Origin: Frankiales bacterium
GTDB taxonomy: Bacteria > Actinomycetota > Actinomycetes > S36-B12 > CAIYMF01
DNA length: 64,000 bases
Direction: 5' to 3'
Assembly (NCBI GenBank): GCA_016125335.1
Contig: WGLY01000011.1
Coordinates: forward strand, 1 to 64,000
Part shown: positions 56,920-64,000 of the stretch, piece by piece
Numbering within the stretch: position 1 is the stretch's first letter
How the letters are laid out: every line of letters starts with the position of its first letter
Translations under genes and position numbers: made by a program
Notes under the pieces: generated by a model
What the model was told of the DNA's origin: nothing
Seen by the model: only the letters and a program-made list of their open reading frames with translations
Database searches by the model: none

Positions 56920-58012
56920 GAGCACCCGCATCACCGTCGCCGGCGAGCGGCCCTACGACGTCGTCGTCGGCCGCGGCCTCGACCACCTGCTCGCCGAGGC
57001 GCTGACCCCGTCCACGAGGCGGGCGGCGGTGATCCATCCCGCCTCGCGCGAGGGCGACGGCCGCCGGCTGGCGCAGGCCCTGGCGGAGTCCGGCGTCGAG
57101 CCGCTGCCGCTCGCCATCCCCGACGCCGAGGCCGGCAAGACCGCGCGGGTGGCCGAGCAGTGCTGGGCCGCGCTGGGCCGGGCCGGGTTCACCCGCTCCG
57201 ACCTCGTGGTGGGCGTCGGCGGGGGAGCCACCACCGACCTCGCCGGGTTCGTGGCCGCCACGTGGCTGCGCGGCGTGCGGTTCGTGTCCGTGCCCACGTC
57301 GCTGCTCGGCATGGTCGACGCGGCCGTGGGCGGCAAGACCGGGATCAACACCGCCGAGGGTAAGAACCTCGTGGGCGCGTTCCACGAGCCCGCGCTGGTG
57401 CTCTGCGACCTCGACGCCCTCATGACCCTGCCCGCCGACGACCTCGTGGCCGGGCTCGCCGAGGTGGTCAAGGTGGGGCTCACCTCGGACCCGGTGATCC
57501 TCGACCTCGTGGAGCAGGACCCCGCCGTGGCGGTCGACGCCGAGGGGCCGGTGCTGCGCGAGCTGGTCGAGCGCGCGGTGACCGTGAAGGCCGTCGTCGT
57601 GGCCGACGACCTGCGCGAGTCGCGCGCCGGCGGCCTGGGCCGCGAGGTGCTCAACTACGGCCACACCTTCGGGCACGCGGTGGAGCTCGTCGAGGGGTAC
57701 CGCTGGCGGCACGGCCACGCGGTGAGCGTCGGGCTCTGCTACGTCGCCGCGCTCGCCCGGCTGGCCGGCCGCCTGCCCGACGCCGACGCCGAGCGGCACG
57801 CCAGCATTCTGCGCTCGCTCGCCCTGCCGACCCGGTACGCCGGGGGCCGCTTCGACGCGCTGCTCGAGGCGATGCGTGTGGACAAGAAGTCCCGCGGCGA
57901 CCTCCTGCGGTTCGTCGTGCTCGACGGCATCGGCCGCCCGGGGCTGCTCGAGGGCCCGGACCCGGACCTTCTCGTCGCGGCCTACCGCGAGATCTCGGAG
58001 GAGACCCCATGA
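56912..58012 (+). CDS. aroB: 3-Dehydroquinate synthase
   Basis: A 366-residue NAD- and metal-dependent enzyme forming dehydroquinate from DAHP. Seen: [21 protein letters not shown] (NAD site), [30 protein letters not shown], and the metal-binding [12 protein letters not shown]. It overlaps aroK (8 bases) and aroQ (4 bases), so all four aro genes are coupled. Confidence 0.96.
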   Translation: MAESTRITVAGERPYDVVVGRGLDHLLAEALTPSTRRAAVIHPASREGDGRRLAQALAESGVEPLPLAIPDAEAGKTARVAEQCWAALGRAGFTRSDLVVGVGGGATTDLAGFVAATWLRGVRFVSVPTSLLGMVDAAVGGKTGINTAEGKNLVGAFHEPALVLCDLDALMTLPADDLVAGLAEVVKVGLTSDPVILDLVEQDPAVAVDAEGPVLRELVERAVTVKAVVVADDLRESRAGGLGREVLNYGHTFGHAVELVEGYRWRHGHAVSVGLCYVAALARLAGRLPDADAERHASILRSLALPTRYAGGRFDALLEAMRVDKKSRGDLLRFVVLDGIGRPGLLEGPDPDLLVAAYREISEETP

Positions 58013-58440
58013 CCCGCGTGCTCGTCCTCAACGGCCCGAACCTCGCGCGGCTCGGCTCGCGGGAGCCCGACGTCTACGGCGCCTCCACGTACGACGACCT
58101 GCGCGAGCTGTGCGTCTCCGAGGGCGCCGCGCTCGGGCTCGAGGTGGAGGTGCGCCAGACCGACGACGAGGCCGAGCTCGTCCGGTGGCTGCACGAGGCG
58201 GCCGACTCGGCCACCCCGGTGGTGCTCAACCCGGCGGCGTTCACCCACTACTCGTACGCCCTGCGCGACGCGTGCGCGCAGGCGACCGCCCCGCTGGTGG
58301 AGGTGCACATCTCCAACCCCGCGGCGCGCGAGGAGTTCCGGCACACCAGCGTGGTGGCCGCCGTCGCGACCGGCACCATCGCCGGGTTCGGGCTCGACTC
58401 CTACGTGCTGGCGCTGCGCGCCGTCGCCGCCCGGGTCTGA
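58009..58440 (+). CDS. aroQ: 3-Dehydroquinate dehydratase, type II
   Basis: A 143-residue type II dehydroquinase. [17 protein letters not shown] includes the catalytic Arg18 and Tyr23; [16 protein letters not shown] and [17 protein letters not shown] hold the Asn, His and Arg of the active site. The start ATG overlaps the aroB stop. The next gene has its own promoter-like -10 box. Confidence 0.95.
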   Translation: MTRVLVLNGPNLARLGSREPDVYGASTYDDLRELCVSEGAALGLEVEVRQTDDEAELVRWLHEAADSATPVVLNPAAFTHYSYALRDACAQATAPLVEVHISNPAAREEFRHTSVVAAVATGTIAGFGLDSYVLALRAVAARV

Positions 58441-58478
58441 CCCCCGCCGCCCACCGCGGGCGCGGGCAGCCCCGCCCC

Positions 58479-58484
58479 TAGGCT
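58479..58484 (+). promoter_or_regulatory. -10 hexamer (TAGGCT) for a probably leaderless peptidase transcript
   Basis: TAGGCT ends 7 bases before GTG 58492, the spacing expected when transcription starts at the initiation codon. Confidence 0.4.
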
Positions 58485-58491
58485 GACGGCC

Positions 58492-59607
58492 GTGACCACG
58501 AGCACCGCGTCCCCTGCCGGGGCGGCCCCGCCCGGGACGGCCCGCCGCGAGCGGGTCCGGGACCTGCTGCGGGAGGCGGGGCTCGACGCCCTGCTCGTCT
58601 CGGCGCCCTCCAACGTCCGCTACCTCACCGGCTTCACCGGGTCGAACGGCGCCGTCGTCGTCGCACAGGACGCGGACGGGGACCGGCTCGTGACGGACTT
58701 CCGCTACCGCACCCAGGTAGAGACCGAGTGCCCCGGCATCGACGTCGTGATCGACCGCGGCGTGGTGCTCGGCGGAGCGGCGTACGCGACGGGCGCAGGG
58801 CTCTCCCGGCTGGGCTTCGAGGCCGAGCACCTCACGGTGTCGCTGCACGCCGCGGTGCAGGCGGCCCACCGCGACCTCGGGCTGACCGCGACGAGCGGGC
58901 TCGTCGAGGGCCTGCGCGTGGTGAAGGACGACGCCGAGCTCGCGGCGCTCGCCGAGGCGTGCCGCATCAGCGACGCCGCGCTCGCCGACCTGCTGCCGCA
59001 GGTGCGGCCCGGGCTCACGGAGCGCGAGCTCGCCCGCCGGCTCGAGGCGCTCATGCTCGACCACGGCGCCGAGGCCGTGTCCTTCGACAGCATCGTGGCC
59101 GCCGGCCCGCACTCGGCGATCCCGCACCACAGCCCCACCGACCGGCCGGTCGAGGCGGGCGACCTGCTCAAGATCGACTTCGGCGCCCTCTCCGCGGGAT
59201 ACCACGCGGACGAGACCCGCACCTTCGTGGTGGGCCGGCCCCCCGCCGCGTGGCAGAGCGAGCTGCACGCGCTCGTGGCCGAGGCGCAGCGGGCCGGCGT
59301 CGCAGCCCTCGGGGTGGGGGCCGGCCTGCGTGACGTCGATCACGCGGCACGGTCGGTGATCGCGGCGGCCGGGCACGCCGAGCACTTCGGTCACGGCCTG
59401 GGCCACGGGGTGGGCCTGGACATCCACGAGGCGCCGATGATCGGGTACGCCGCGGACGGTATCCTCGTGGACCGCACGCCGGTGACCGTCGAGCCGGGGG
59501 TCTACCTCCCCGGACGCGGCGGGGTCCGCATCGAGGACACCCTCGTCGTGCGGACCGGCGGGCCCGTGTCGCTCACCACGACCACCCGCGAGCTTCTCGT
59601 CCTCTAG
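58492..59607 (+). CDS. Xaa-Pro aminopeptidase family protein (M24B)
   Basis: A 371-residue metallopeptidase. An N-terminal creatinase-like domain ([20 protein letters not shown]) is followed by the pita-bread domain whose metal ligands all appear: two Asp in [21 protein letters not shown], His in [13 protein letters not shown], Glu in VEPGVYLPG and Glu in RIEDT. It likely cleaves X-Pro dipeptides or peptides in the cytoplasm. pepP/pepQ-type genes next to efp are common in actinobacteria and firmicutes. Confidence 0.92.
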   Translation: MTTSTASPAGAAPPGTARRERVRDLLREAGLDALLVSAPSNVRYLTGFTGSNGAVVVAQDADGDRLVTDFRYRTQVETECPGIDVVIDRGVVLGGAAYATGAGLSRLGFEAEHLTVSLHAAVQAAHRDLGLTATSGLVEGLRVVKDDAELAALAEACRISDAALADLLPQVRPGLTERELARRLEALMLDHGAEAVSFDSIVAAGPHSAIPHHSPTDRPVEAGDLLKIDFGALSAGYHADETRTFVVGRPPAAWQSELHALVAEAQRAGVAALGVGAGLRDVDHAARSVIAAAGHAEHFGHGLGHGVGLDIHEAPMIGYAADGILVDRTPVTVEPGVYLPGRGGVRIEDTLVVRTGGPVSLTTTTRELLVL

Positions 59608-59651
59608 ACCTCGTCCTCCCGCCCCGGGACGGACCCGACCGGGAGACCCCA

Positions 59652-60212
59652 GTGGCCACCACCAACGACCTCAAGAACGGCCTCGTGCTCAACATCGACG
59701 GCCAGCTGTGGACCGTCGTCGAGTTCCAGCACGTCAAGCCCGGCAAGGGCCCGGCCTTCGTCCGCACCAAGCTCAAGGCGGTGCTCAGCGGCAAGGTCGT
59801 CGACAAGACGTTCAACGCCGGCGTGAAGGTCGAGACCGCCAACGTCGACAAGCGCGACATGCAGTACCTCTACCGCGACGGCGACGACTGGGTGTTCATG
59901 GACACCGACTCCTACGAGCAGCTGCACGTCCCGGACGACGTCGTCGGCGACAACTCCAAGTGGATGCTCGAGGGGCAGACCGCGATCGTGGCCACCCACG
60001 ACGGCGCGCCGCTCTACGTCGAGCTCCCCGCCGCGGTCGAGCTGATGATCACGTACACCGAGCCGGGCCTTCAGGGCGACCGCTCCACCGGCGGCACCAA
60101 GCCCGCGACCCTCGAGACCGGCGCCGAGATCGCGGTGCCGCTGTTCATCGAGTCCGACACCAAGGTGAAGGTCGACACCCGCGACGGCTCCTACCTGGGC
60201 CGGGTCAACTAG
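59652..60212 (+). CDS. efp: Elongation factor P
   Basis: A 186-residue three-domain factor that rescues ribosomes stalled at polyproline. The tip loop in domain I is PGKGP with Lys32, the version described for an actinobacterial subfamily that works without Lys modification. C-terminal OB domain ends with the signature [13 protein letters not shown]. The start is GTG ([10 protein letters not shown]). The many Pro-rich proteins here (PilT, DUF349 and others) are plausible clients. Confidence 0.96.
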   Translation: MATTNDLKNGLVLNIDGQLWTVVEFQHVKPGKGPAFVRTKLKAVLSGKVVDKTFNAGVKVETANVDKRDMQYLYRDGDDWVFMDTDSYEQLHVPDDVVGDNSKWMLEGQTAIVATHDGAPLYVELPAAVELMITYTEPGLQGDRSTGGTKPATLETGAEIAVPLFIESDTKVKVDTRDGSYLGRVN

Positions 60213-60214
60213 CC

Positions 60215-60628
60215 GTGACCGCCCGGGGCAAGGCCCGCAAGAGGGCGCTCGACGTCCTGTTCGAGGCCGACGTCCGCGGGGTGCCGGCCGTCGAGGTGCT
60301 CGACGCCCGCGCCGAGCAGGTCGACCCGCCGCTGAACCCCTACACCTCCGAGCTCGTGTGGGGCGTCGTCGAGCACCGCGAGCGCATCGACGACCTCCTC
60401 TCCACCTACTCCGAGGGGTGGACGCTCGACCGGATGCCCGCGGTGGACCGCAACGTGCTGCGCATCGCGACCTACGAGCTGCTGTGGTCCGACGACGTGC
60501 CGGCCGGCGTCGCGATCTCCGAGGCGGTCGAGCTCGTGCGGTCGCTGTCGACCGAGGAGTCCGGCGCGTTCGTCAACGGGCTGCTCGCCCGCATCCTCGA
60601 CGTCAAGCCGCTGCTGACCCTGGACTGA
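60215..60628 (+). CDS. nusB: Transcription antitermination factor NusB
   Basis: A 137-residue helical RNA-binding protein, part of the NusB-NusE complex on rRNA leaders. ARGKARKRALDVLFEADVR at the start and MPAVDRNVLRIATYELLW and VAISEAVELVRSLSTEESGAFVNGLLARI are typical. GTG start 2 bases after efp; a hairpin ends the operon. Confidence 0.93.
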   Translation: MTARGKARKRALDVLFEADVRGVPAVEVLDARAEQVDPPLNPYTSELVWGVVEHRERIDDLLSTYSEGWTLDRMPAVDRNVLRIATYELLWSDDVPAGVAISEAVELVRSLSTEESGAFVNGLLARILDVKPLLTLD

Positions 60629-60638
60629 GCACGGGCAC

Positions 60639-60664
60639 CTGCCGCGGAAGGTTCGGCGCGGCAG
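60639..60664 (+). terminator. Terminator hairpin after nusB
   Basis: CTGCCGCG / CGCGGCAG, a perfect 8-bp stem with a 10-base loop, 10 bases past the nusB stop and followed by TTGT. Confidence 0.6.
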
Positions 60665-60769
60665 TTGTCGTCGCAGTCGCGTCACGACCCGCGGCTGCAC
60701 GGCCTCCTCGCACCCGCGACTGGGTACGTTGCTGTTCGGGTCCGCGTCCGCGCCACGGAGAGGTCCGAC

Positions 60770-62212
60770 ATGCTGCGGCAGCTGGTGGCCGTCCTCGCGC
60801 TCGGCCTCGGGTCCGCAGTGCCCCAGGGCTCGATCGACGACGTGATCGACGCCGAGATGGCCGCCTCGGGCGCACCCGGGATGGCCTACGCGGTGGTGTC
60901 CGACGGCGAGGTCACCGAGGTGGGCGCGCGCGGTGTGGTCCGGGCCGGGGGCGACACCGCCGTCACCCCGGACACGCCGTTCATGTCCGGCTCGATCACC
61001 AAGAGCGTCACGGCGCTGGCGGTGATGCAGCTGGTCGAGGCCGGGGACGTCGCCCTGGACGCCCCGGTGTCGGACTATCTCGAGCCCTTCTCGGCCGGCC
61101 CTGGCGCCGCCATCACCGTGGAGCAGCTGCTCAGCCACACGAGCGGGTTCTCCACGATGCAGGGGAACTCCTCGTTCGCCGACGGCGAGGGCGGCGCCGA
61201 CGAGCTGGCCCGGCGGGTCGAGGGGCTCGCCACGACCGCCCCGGCCCACGCGCCGGGGGAGACGTGGGAGTACTCCAACGCCAACTACCTCGTGCTCGGC
61301 CGGCTGGTGGAGGTCGTGAGCGGGCTCGACTACCAGGCGTACGTGAGGACCCACGTCCTCGACCCGATCGGCATGACGGACAGCTTCGTGTCCGACGGCG
61401 AGGTGCACGAGTCGATGGCCACCGGGCACACGCCGTGGTTCCTCGGCAAGCGGGCCCTGCCGGAGAACACGACGAGCCGCGGCATGGCTCCCGCCGGCGG
61501 GGTCGTCGCGAGCGCCCGCGACCTGGCGCGCTTCCTCGCGGTGATGATGGACGGCGAGGACGACGTCCTCAGCGCCGACGGGAAGGCGCAGATGATGCGT
61601 CCGGCCGGCCCGGGGTCGCCCTATTACGGCTTCGGCTGGTTCGTCGACCCGGGCAACGGCACGGTGTGGCACTCCGGATCGACCCCCGGTGTCGAGACCC
61701 TCGCGACCATGGTCCCCTCGCAGGGGGCGGGCGTCGTGGTGCTGGTGAACGCCGGCAGCGGCGTCGGCTTCGGCGAGACCGCGCAGCTGCGCGACGCCGT
61801 CACCGCGCAGGCGCTCGGGCTCGACTACGAGGGCGAGGGCTCCCGGCTGCCGCAGCAGGCCCTGTTCCTGGGCCTGGTCCTGCTTCCCGTCGTGTACCTG
61901 CTGAGCATCGTGTGGGCGTGGCGCCATCGCGCCCGTATCCGGGCCAAGCGGAGAGGTGGGGCGGCCGGCCTGTTCAGCCTGTGGTTCCCGCTGCTGACCA
62001 CGCTCGTGGCCGCCTGGGTCGTGCTCGTGCTCGTGCCGGGACTGATGGGCGCACCGATCGCCACGATCAGCCTGTTCCAGCCCGATCTCGGGCTCGCGAT
62101 GGTGGCTACCGCGGTGTGCGGCGTGCTCTGGGCCGTGGTCAGGCTGGGCGTGGCGTACACGGGCGGCGCCGGAGCGCGGCCCGAGGGAATCGACCAGCCG
62201 GCCGGCGCCTGA
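60770..62212 (+). CDS. Beta-lactamase-fold serine hydrolase with C-terminal membrane helices
   Basis: A 480-residue class C beta-lactamase/PBP-like hydrolase. Signal-like N-terminus (LRQLVAVLALGLGSAV), active-site Ser in SITK (SxxK), Tyr in EYSNANY (YxN) and HSGSTPG in place of the KTG box. After about residue 350 come three or four hydrophobic segments, so the enzyme domain faces outside and the C-terminal part anchors it. Substrate is unknown; such proteins include esterases and D-amino-acid peptidases. ATG 60770 has GGAGAGG upstream. Confidence 0.85.
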   Translation: MLRQLVAVLALGLGSAVPQGSIDDVIDAEMAASGAPGMAYAVVSDGEVTEVGARGVVRAGGDTAVTPDTPFMSGSITKSVTALAVMQLVEAGDVALDAPVSDYLEPFSAGPGAAITVEQLLSHTSGFSTMQGNSSFADGEGGADELARRVEGLATTAPAHAPGETWEYSNANYLVLGRLVEVVSGLDYQAYVRTHVLDPIGMTDSFVSDGEVHESMATGHTPWFLGKRALPENTTSRGMAPAGGVVASARDLARFLAVMMDGEDDVLSADGKAQMMRPAGPGSPYYGFGWFVDPGNGTVWHSGSTPGVETLATMVPSQGAGVVVLVNAGSGVGFGETAQLRDAVTAQALGLDYEGEGSRLPQQALFLGLVLLPVVYLLSIVWAWRHRARIRAKRRGGAAGLFSLWFPLLTTLVAAWVVLVLVPGLMGAPIATISLFQPDLGLAMVATAVCGVLWAVVRLGVAYTGGAGARPEGIDQPAGA

Positions 62213-62272
62213 CGCCGACGACGCGCGGCGGGGCTGCCCGTCGGCCGCCCGGCGGCGCCCGGGCCGCAGCGG

Positions 62273-62346
62273 TGCCCCGAGTGGGAGTCGAACCCACACT
62301 GGATGGTGTTTGAGACCACTGCCTCTGCCGGTTGGGCTATCGGGGC
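62273..62346 (-). tRNA. tRNA-Leu(CAA)-like, short variable loop
   Basis: Read on the minus strand: 7-bp acceptor stem GCCCCGA/TCGGGGC, D arm with GG at the usual place, anticodon stem GTGGT/ACCAT (one G-U), loop CTCAAAC giving anticodon CAA, a variable loop of only 5 bases (CCAGT), T arm GTGGG-TTCGACT-CCCAC and discriminator A. CCA is not fully encoded (genome reads CCG). The anticodon means leucine, but bacterial tRNA-Leu should have a long variable arm. The neighbour is pdtaR; I recall the mycobacterial leuU gene being beside Rv1626 (pdtaR), so this may be a conserved actinobacterial gene. Confidence 0.88.
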
Positions 62347-62389
62347 GGCGTGCTCAGACTACCGGCCGGAGGCAGACGGTCCCGTTCCG

Positions 62390-62395
62390 TAGGCT
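62390..62395 (+). promoter_or_regulatory. -10 hexamer (TAGGCT) for a probably leaderless pdtaR transcript
   Basis: TAGGCT ends 6 bases before the pdtaR GTG at 62402, so the transcript would start at or next to the initiation codon. Confidence 0.4.
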
Positions 62396-62401
62396 TCGCC
62401 C

Positions 62402-62998
62402 GTGACCGAGACGCCCGCACCCGCCGTCCGCCGCGTCGTCGTGGCCGAGGACGAGGCCCTCATCCGGCTCGACCTCGTCGAGATGCTGCGCGAGGAGGGC
62501 TACGACGTGGTGGGCGAGGCCGGCGACGGTGAGAGCGCCGTCGCCCTGGCCGAGGAGCACCGCCCGGACCTCGTGATGCTCGACGTCAAGATGCCGGTGC
62601 TCGACGGGATCAGCGCGGCGGAGCGGATCGCCGGCGCGCGGCTGGCCCCCGTGGTGATGCTGACGGCGTTCAGCCAGCGCGAGCTCGTCGATCGCGCCCG
62701 CGACGCCGGGGCGATGGCCTACCTCGTGAAGCCGTTCACGAAGAGCGACCTCGTGCCGGCGATCGAGCTGGCGGTGAGCAGGTTCGCCGAGATCACCGCG
62801 CTCGAGGCCGAGGTGTCCGACCTCGAGGAGCGGCTCGAGACCCGCAAACGGGTGGAACGCGCCAAGGCTTTGCTGCAACAGACCTACGGGATGTCGGAGA
62901 CCGACGCCTTCCGGTGGCTGCAGAAGTCGGCCATGGACCGGCGCCTGAGCATGCGCGAGGTGGCCGACGTCGTGATCCGCGAGGTTTCGCCGAGGTAA
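62402..62998 (+). CDS. pdtaR: ANTAR-domain response regulator (PdtaR-like)
   Basis: A 198-residue protein. The receiver domain has the acidic pair AEDEAL, the phosphoacceptor Asp in LVMLDVKMP, Thr in MLTAF and Lys in LVKPF. A short coiled coil (LEAEVSDLEERLETRKRVERAKALL) leads into an ANTAR domain (YGMSETDAFRWLQKSAMDRRLSMREVADVVI). ANTAR proteins bind paired RNA hairpins and prevent termination. It matches Rv1626/PdtaR, normally activated by the separately encoded kinase PdtaS, not present here. Upstream tRNA is divergent; downstream is a transporter gene. Confidence 0.93.
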   Translation: MTETPAPAVRRVVVAEDEALIRLDLVEMLREEGYDVVGEAGDGESAVALAEEHRPDLVMLDVKMPVLDGISAAERIAGARLAPVVMLTAFSQRELVDRARDAGAMAYLVKPFTKSDLVPAIELAVSRFAEITALEAEVSDLEERLETRKRVERAKALLQQTYGMSETDAFRWLQKSAMDRRLSMREVADVVIREVSPR

Positions 62999-63040
62999 CG
63001 CTCCGGCGTCGGTGGGGGTCCCGGGGCCCTGATCAGCGCC

Positions 63041-63064
63041 GTCGTGTCCAAAGCGTGACACGAC
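63041..63064 (+). promoter_or_regulatory. Inverted repeat in the leader of the substrate-binding protein gene
   Basis: GTCGTGTC and GACACGAC form a perfect 8-bp inverted repeat around CAAAGCGT. It may be an operator, the pdtaR terminator or an RNA hairpin. If the C/T pair is left open, the inner six bases AAAGCG have A at 1 and G at 4, as in ANTAR target hexaloops; a clear second hairpin is not seen. Confidence 0.4.
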
Positions 63065-63172
63065 CGGTCGGGAATGTTGGCTCAGCCGTGACCCCTCGGC
63101 CCTGCATCGCTGCTAGGTTCACGGACATTCCAGACCCGGTAGTGCCGGGCGTTTCTCACGCTAGGACGGGAT

Positions 63173-64000
63173 ATGCGTAACGCTTACAAGATCGGGGCGC
63201 TGGCGATCGCCGGAAGCCTCGCGCTCGCCGCGTGCGGCAGCTCGACGTCGAACGGCTCGTCGAGCGGGGGCGGCGGCGGCGGCGGCAAGACGGTCACGAT
63301 CTCCACCGACCTCCCGCTGCAGGGCTCGTCGAAGGACGCGTCCGACGCCACCAACCAGGCGATCGAGCTCTACCTCGACCAGATCGGCTACAAGGCCGGC
63401 GACTACACGATCGAGCTCAAGAAGTACGACGACTCGACCGCGGCCGCGGGCAAGTGGGACCAGGCGCAGTGCACCAAGAACGCGCAGGACCACGTGGCCA
63501 ACACTGCCGAGGTCGCGGTCATGGGCACCTACAACTCCGGGTGCGCGCAGATCCAGATCCCGATCCTCAACCAGGACCCCAGCGGCCCGATGCTGATGGT
63601 CTCGCAGGCCAACACCTACCCCGGCCTGACCAAGTCGTGGGCCCCTGGCGACCCTGACAAGTACTACCCGACGGGCAAGCGCAACTACGCCCGCGTCGTC
63701 ACCACCGACGACAACCAGGGCCGCGCCGCCGCGCAGTTCATGGCGAAGGACCTCGGCGTCAAGAAGTGCTACGTGCTCAACGACAACGAGACCTACGGCC
63801 AGGGCATCGCGAAGGCGTTCGCCGACGAGGCCGCCAAGCAGGGCATCACGGTGCTCGGCAACGACCCGTGGGACGCCAAGCAGCCGAACTACACCGCTCT
63901 CTTCGAGAAGATCAAGTCGCAGAGCCCCGACTGCATCTACCTCGGCGGCATCTTCGACAACAACGGCGGCCAGCTGATCAAGGACAAGGTCTCGGTCCTC
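63173..64000 (+). CDS. Periplasmic-binding-type lipoprotein of a branched-chain amino acid/amide ABC transporter (5' part)
   Basis: The first 276 codons are present; the gene runs off the window. Signal peptide with lipobox SLALAAC (Cys near residue 21), a Ser/Gly linker, then a type I binding-protein fold: TVTISTDLPLQGSSKDASDATNQAIELYL, AVMGTYNSGCAQIQIPILNQ and KKCYVLNDNETYGQGIAKAF. These match LivK/UrtA/AmiC-like proteins. Membrane and ATPase subunits are expected beyond the edge. ATG 63173 follows AGGACGGG. Location after the ANTAR regulator suggests antitermination control (inference). Confidence 0.88.
   Translation, partial: MRNAYKIGALAIAGSLALAACGSSTSNGSSSGGGGGGGKTVTISTDLPLQGSSKDASDATNQAIELYLDQIGYKAGDYTIELKKYDDSTAAAGKWDQAQCTKNAQDHVANTAEVAVMGTYNSGCAQIQIPILNQDPSGPMLMVSQANTYPGLTKSWAPGDPDKYYPTGKRNYARVVTTDDNQGRAAAQFMAKDLGVKKCYVLNDNETYGQGIAKAFADEAAKQGITVLGNDPWDAKQPNYTALFEKIKSQSPDCIYLGGIFDNNGGQLIKDKVSVL

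Overview
This window is a stretch of high-GC chromosome from an actinomycete (Actinomycetota). The evidence is the strong G/C third-position bias, frequent GTG starts, 4-bp stop/start overlaps, the phosphatidylinositol mannoside genes pgsA-patA-pimA, and the ordered core blocks pdxS-pdxT-yebC-ruvC-ruvA-ruvB-yajC-secD-secF-apt-rel, hisS-aspS, rarA-alaS-ruvX-mltG-aroE and aroC-aroK-aroB-aroQ-pepP/Q-like-efp-nusB. I cannot name the species. A complete type IV pilus set, a Ras-like GTPase module and a divergent FtsH-like protein suggest a motile or surface-associated lineage such as Kineosporiales, Motilibacterales or Geodermatophilales rather than Streptomyces or Mycobacterium (inference only). 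I see no prophage, transposase, CRISPR array or rRNA.

Layout. 1-397: a duplicated, partly palindromic intergenic repeat. 398-7099: EF-G2 (minus strand), then pgsA-patA-pimA, a LemA-like membrane protein and a DUF3048 lipoprotein. 7230-18617: PLP synthase, YebC, Holliday junction proteins, Sec translocon accessory proteins, adenine salvage and the (p)ppGpp synthetase/hydrolase. 18672-21568: minus-strand DUF349 protein and cyclophilin. 21725-28852: MBL-fold hydrolase, hisS, aspS, a lipoprotein and an FtsH-like membrane AAA+ protein. 28863-36567: GNAT acetyltransferase (minus), then rarA, DUF6167, alaS, ruvX, mltG, aroE.

36568-55217 is the most interesting part. A roadblock (MglB-like) protein, a DUF4388 protein, a small Ras-like GTPase (MglA/CvnD-like) and a Pro-rich protein precede a full monoderm type IV pilus locus: pilB, pilT, pilC, three tandem pilA genes, three large minor prepilins, pilD, pilM, pilN, pilO and a PilP-like protein. 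Eight transcription units here, including the GTPase operon, carry the same upstream element: a TCAAG-like box, a spacer of 15-17 bases (mostly 16), then a CCGAT-like box. It resembles promoters of FliA/WhiG (sigma-28) sigma factors. In seven of the eight it sits 37-66 bases before the start codon. This points to one dedicated regulon in which the Ras-like switch and the pilus machine are co-expressed. PilB also begins with two 24-residue MshEN motifs separated by 5 residues, so a c-di-GMP input is possible.

55218-64000: shikimate genes, Xaa-Pro peptidase, EF-P of the PGKGP-loop type, nusB, a membrane-anchored beta-lactamase-fold hydrolase, a tRNA with anticodon CAA but a short variable loop, the ANTAR response regulator PdtaR, and the 5' part of a branched-chain amino-acid/amide-type substrate-binding lipoprotein cut by the window edge.

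All functional calls come from reading translated motifs by eye. No database search or folding program was run.
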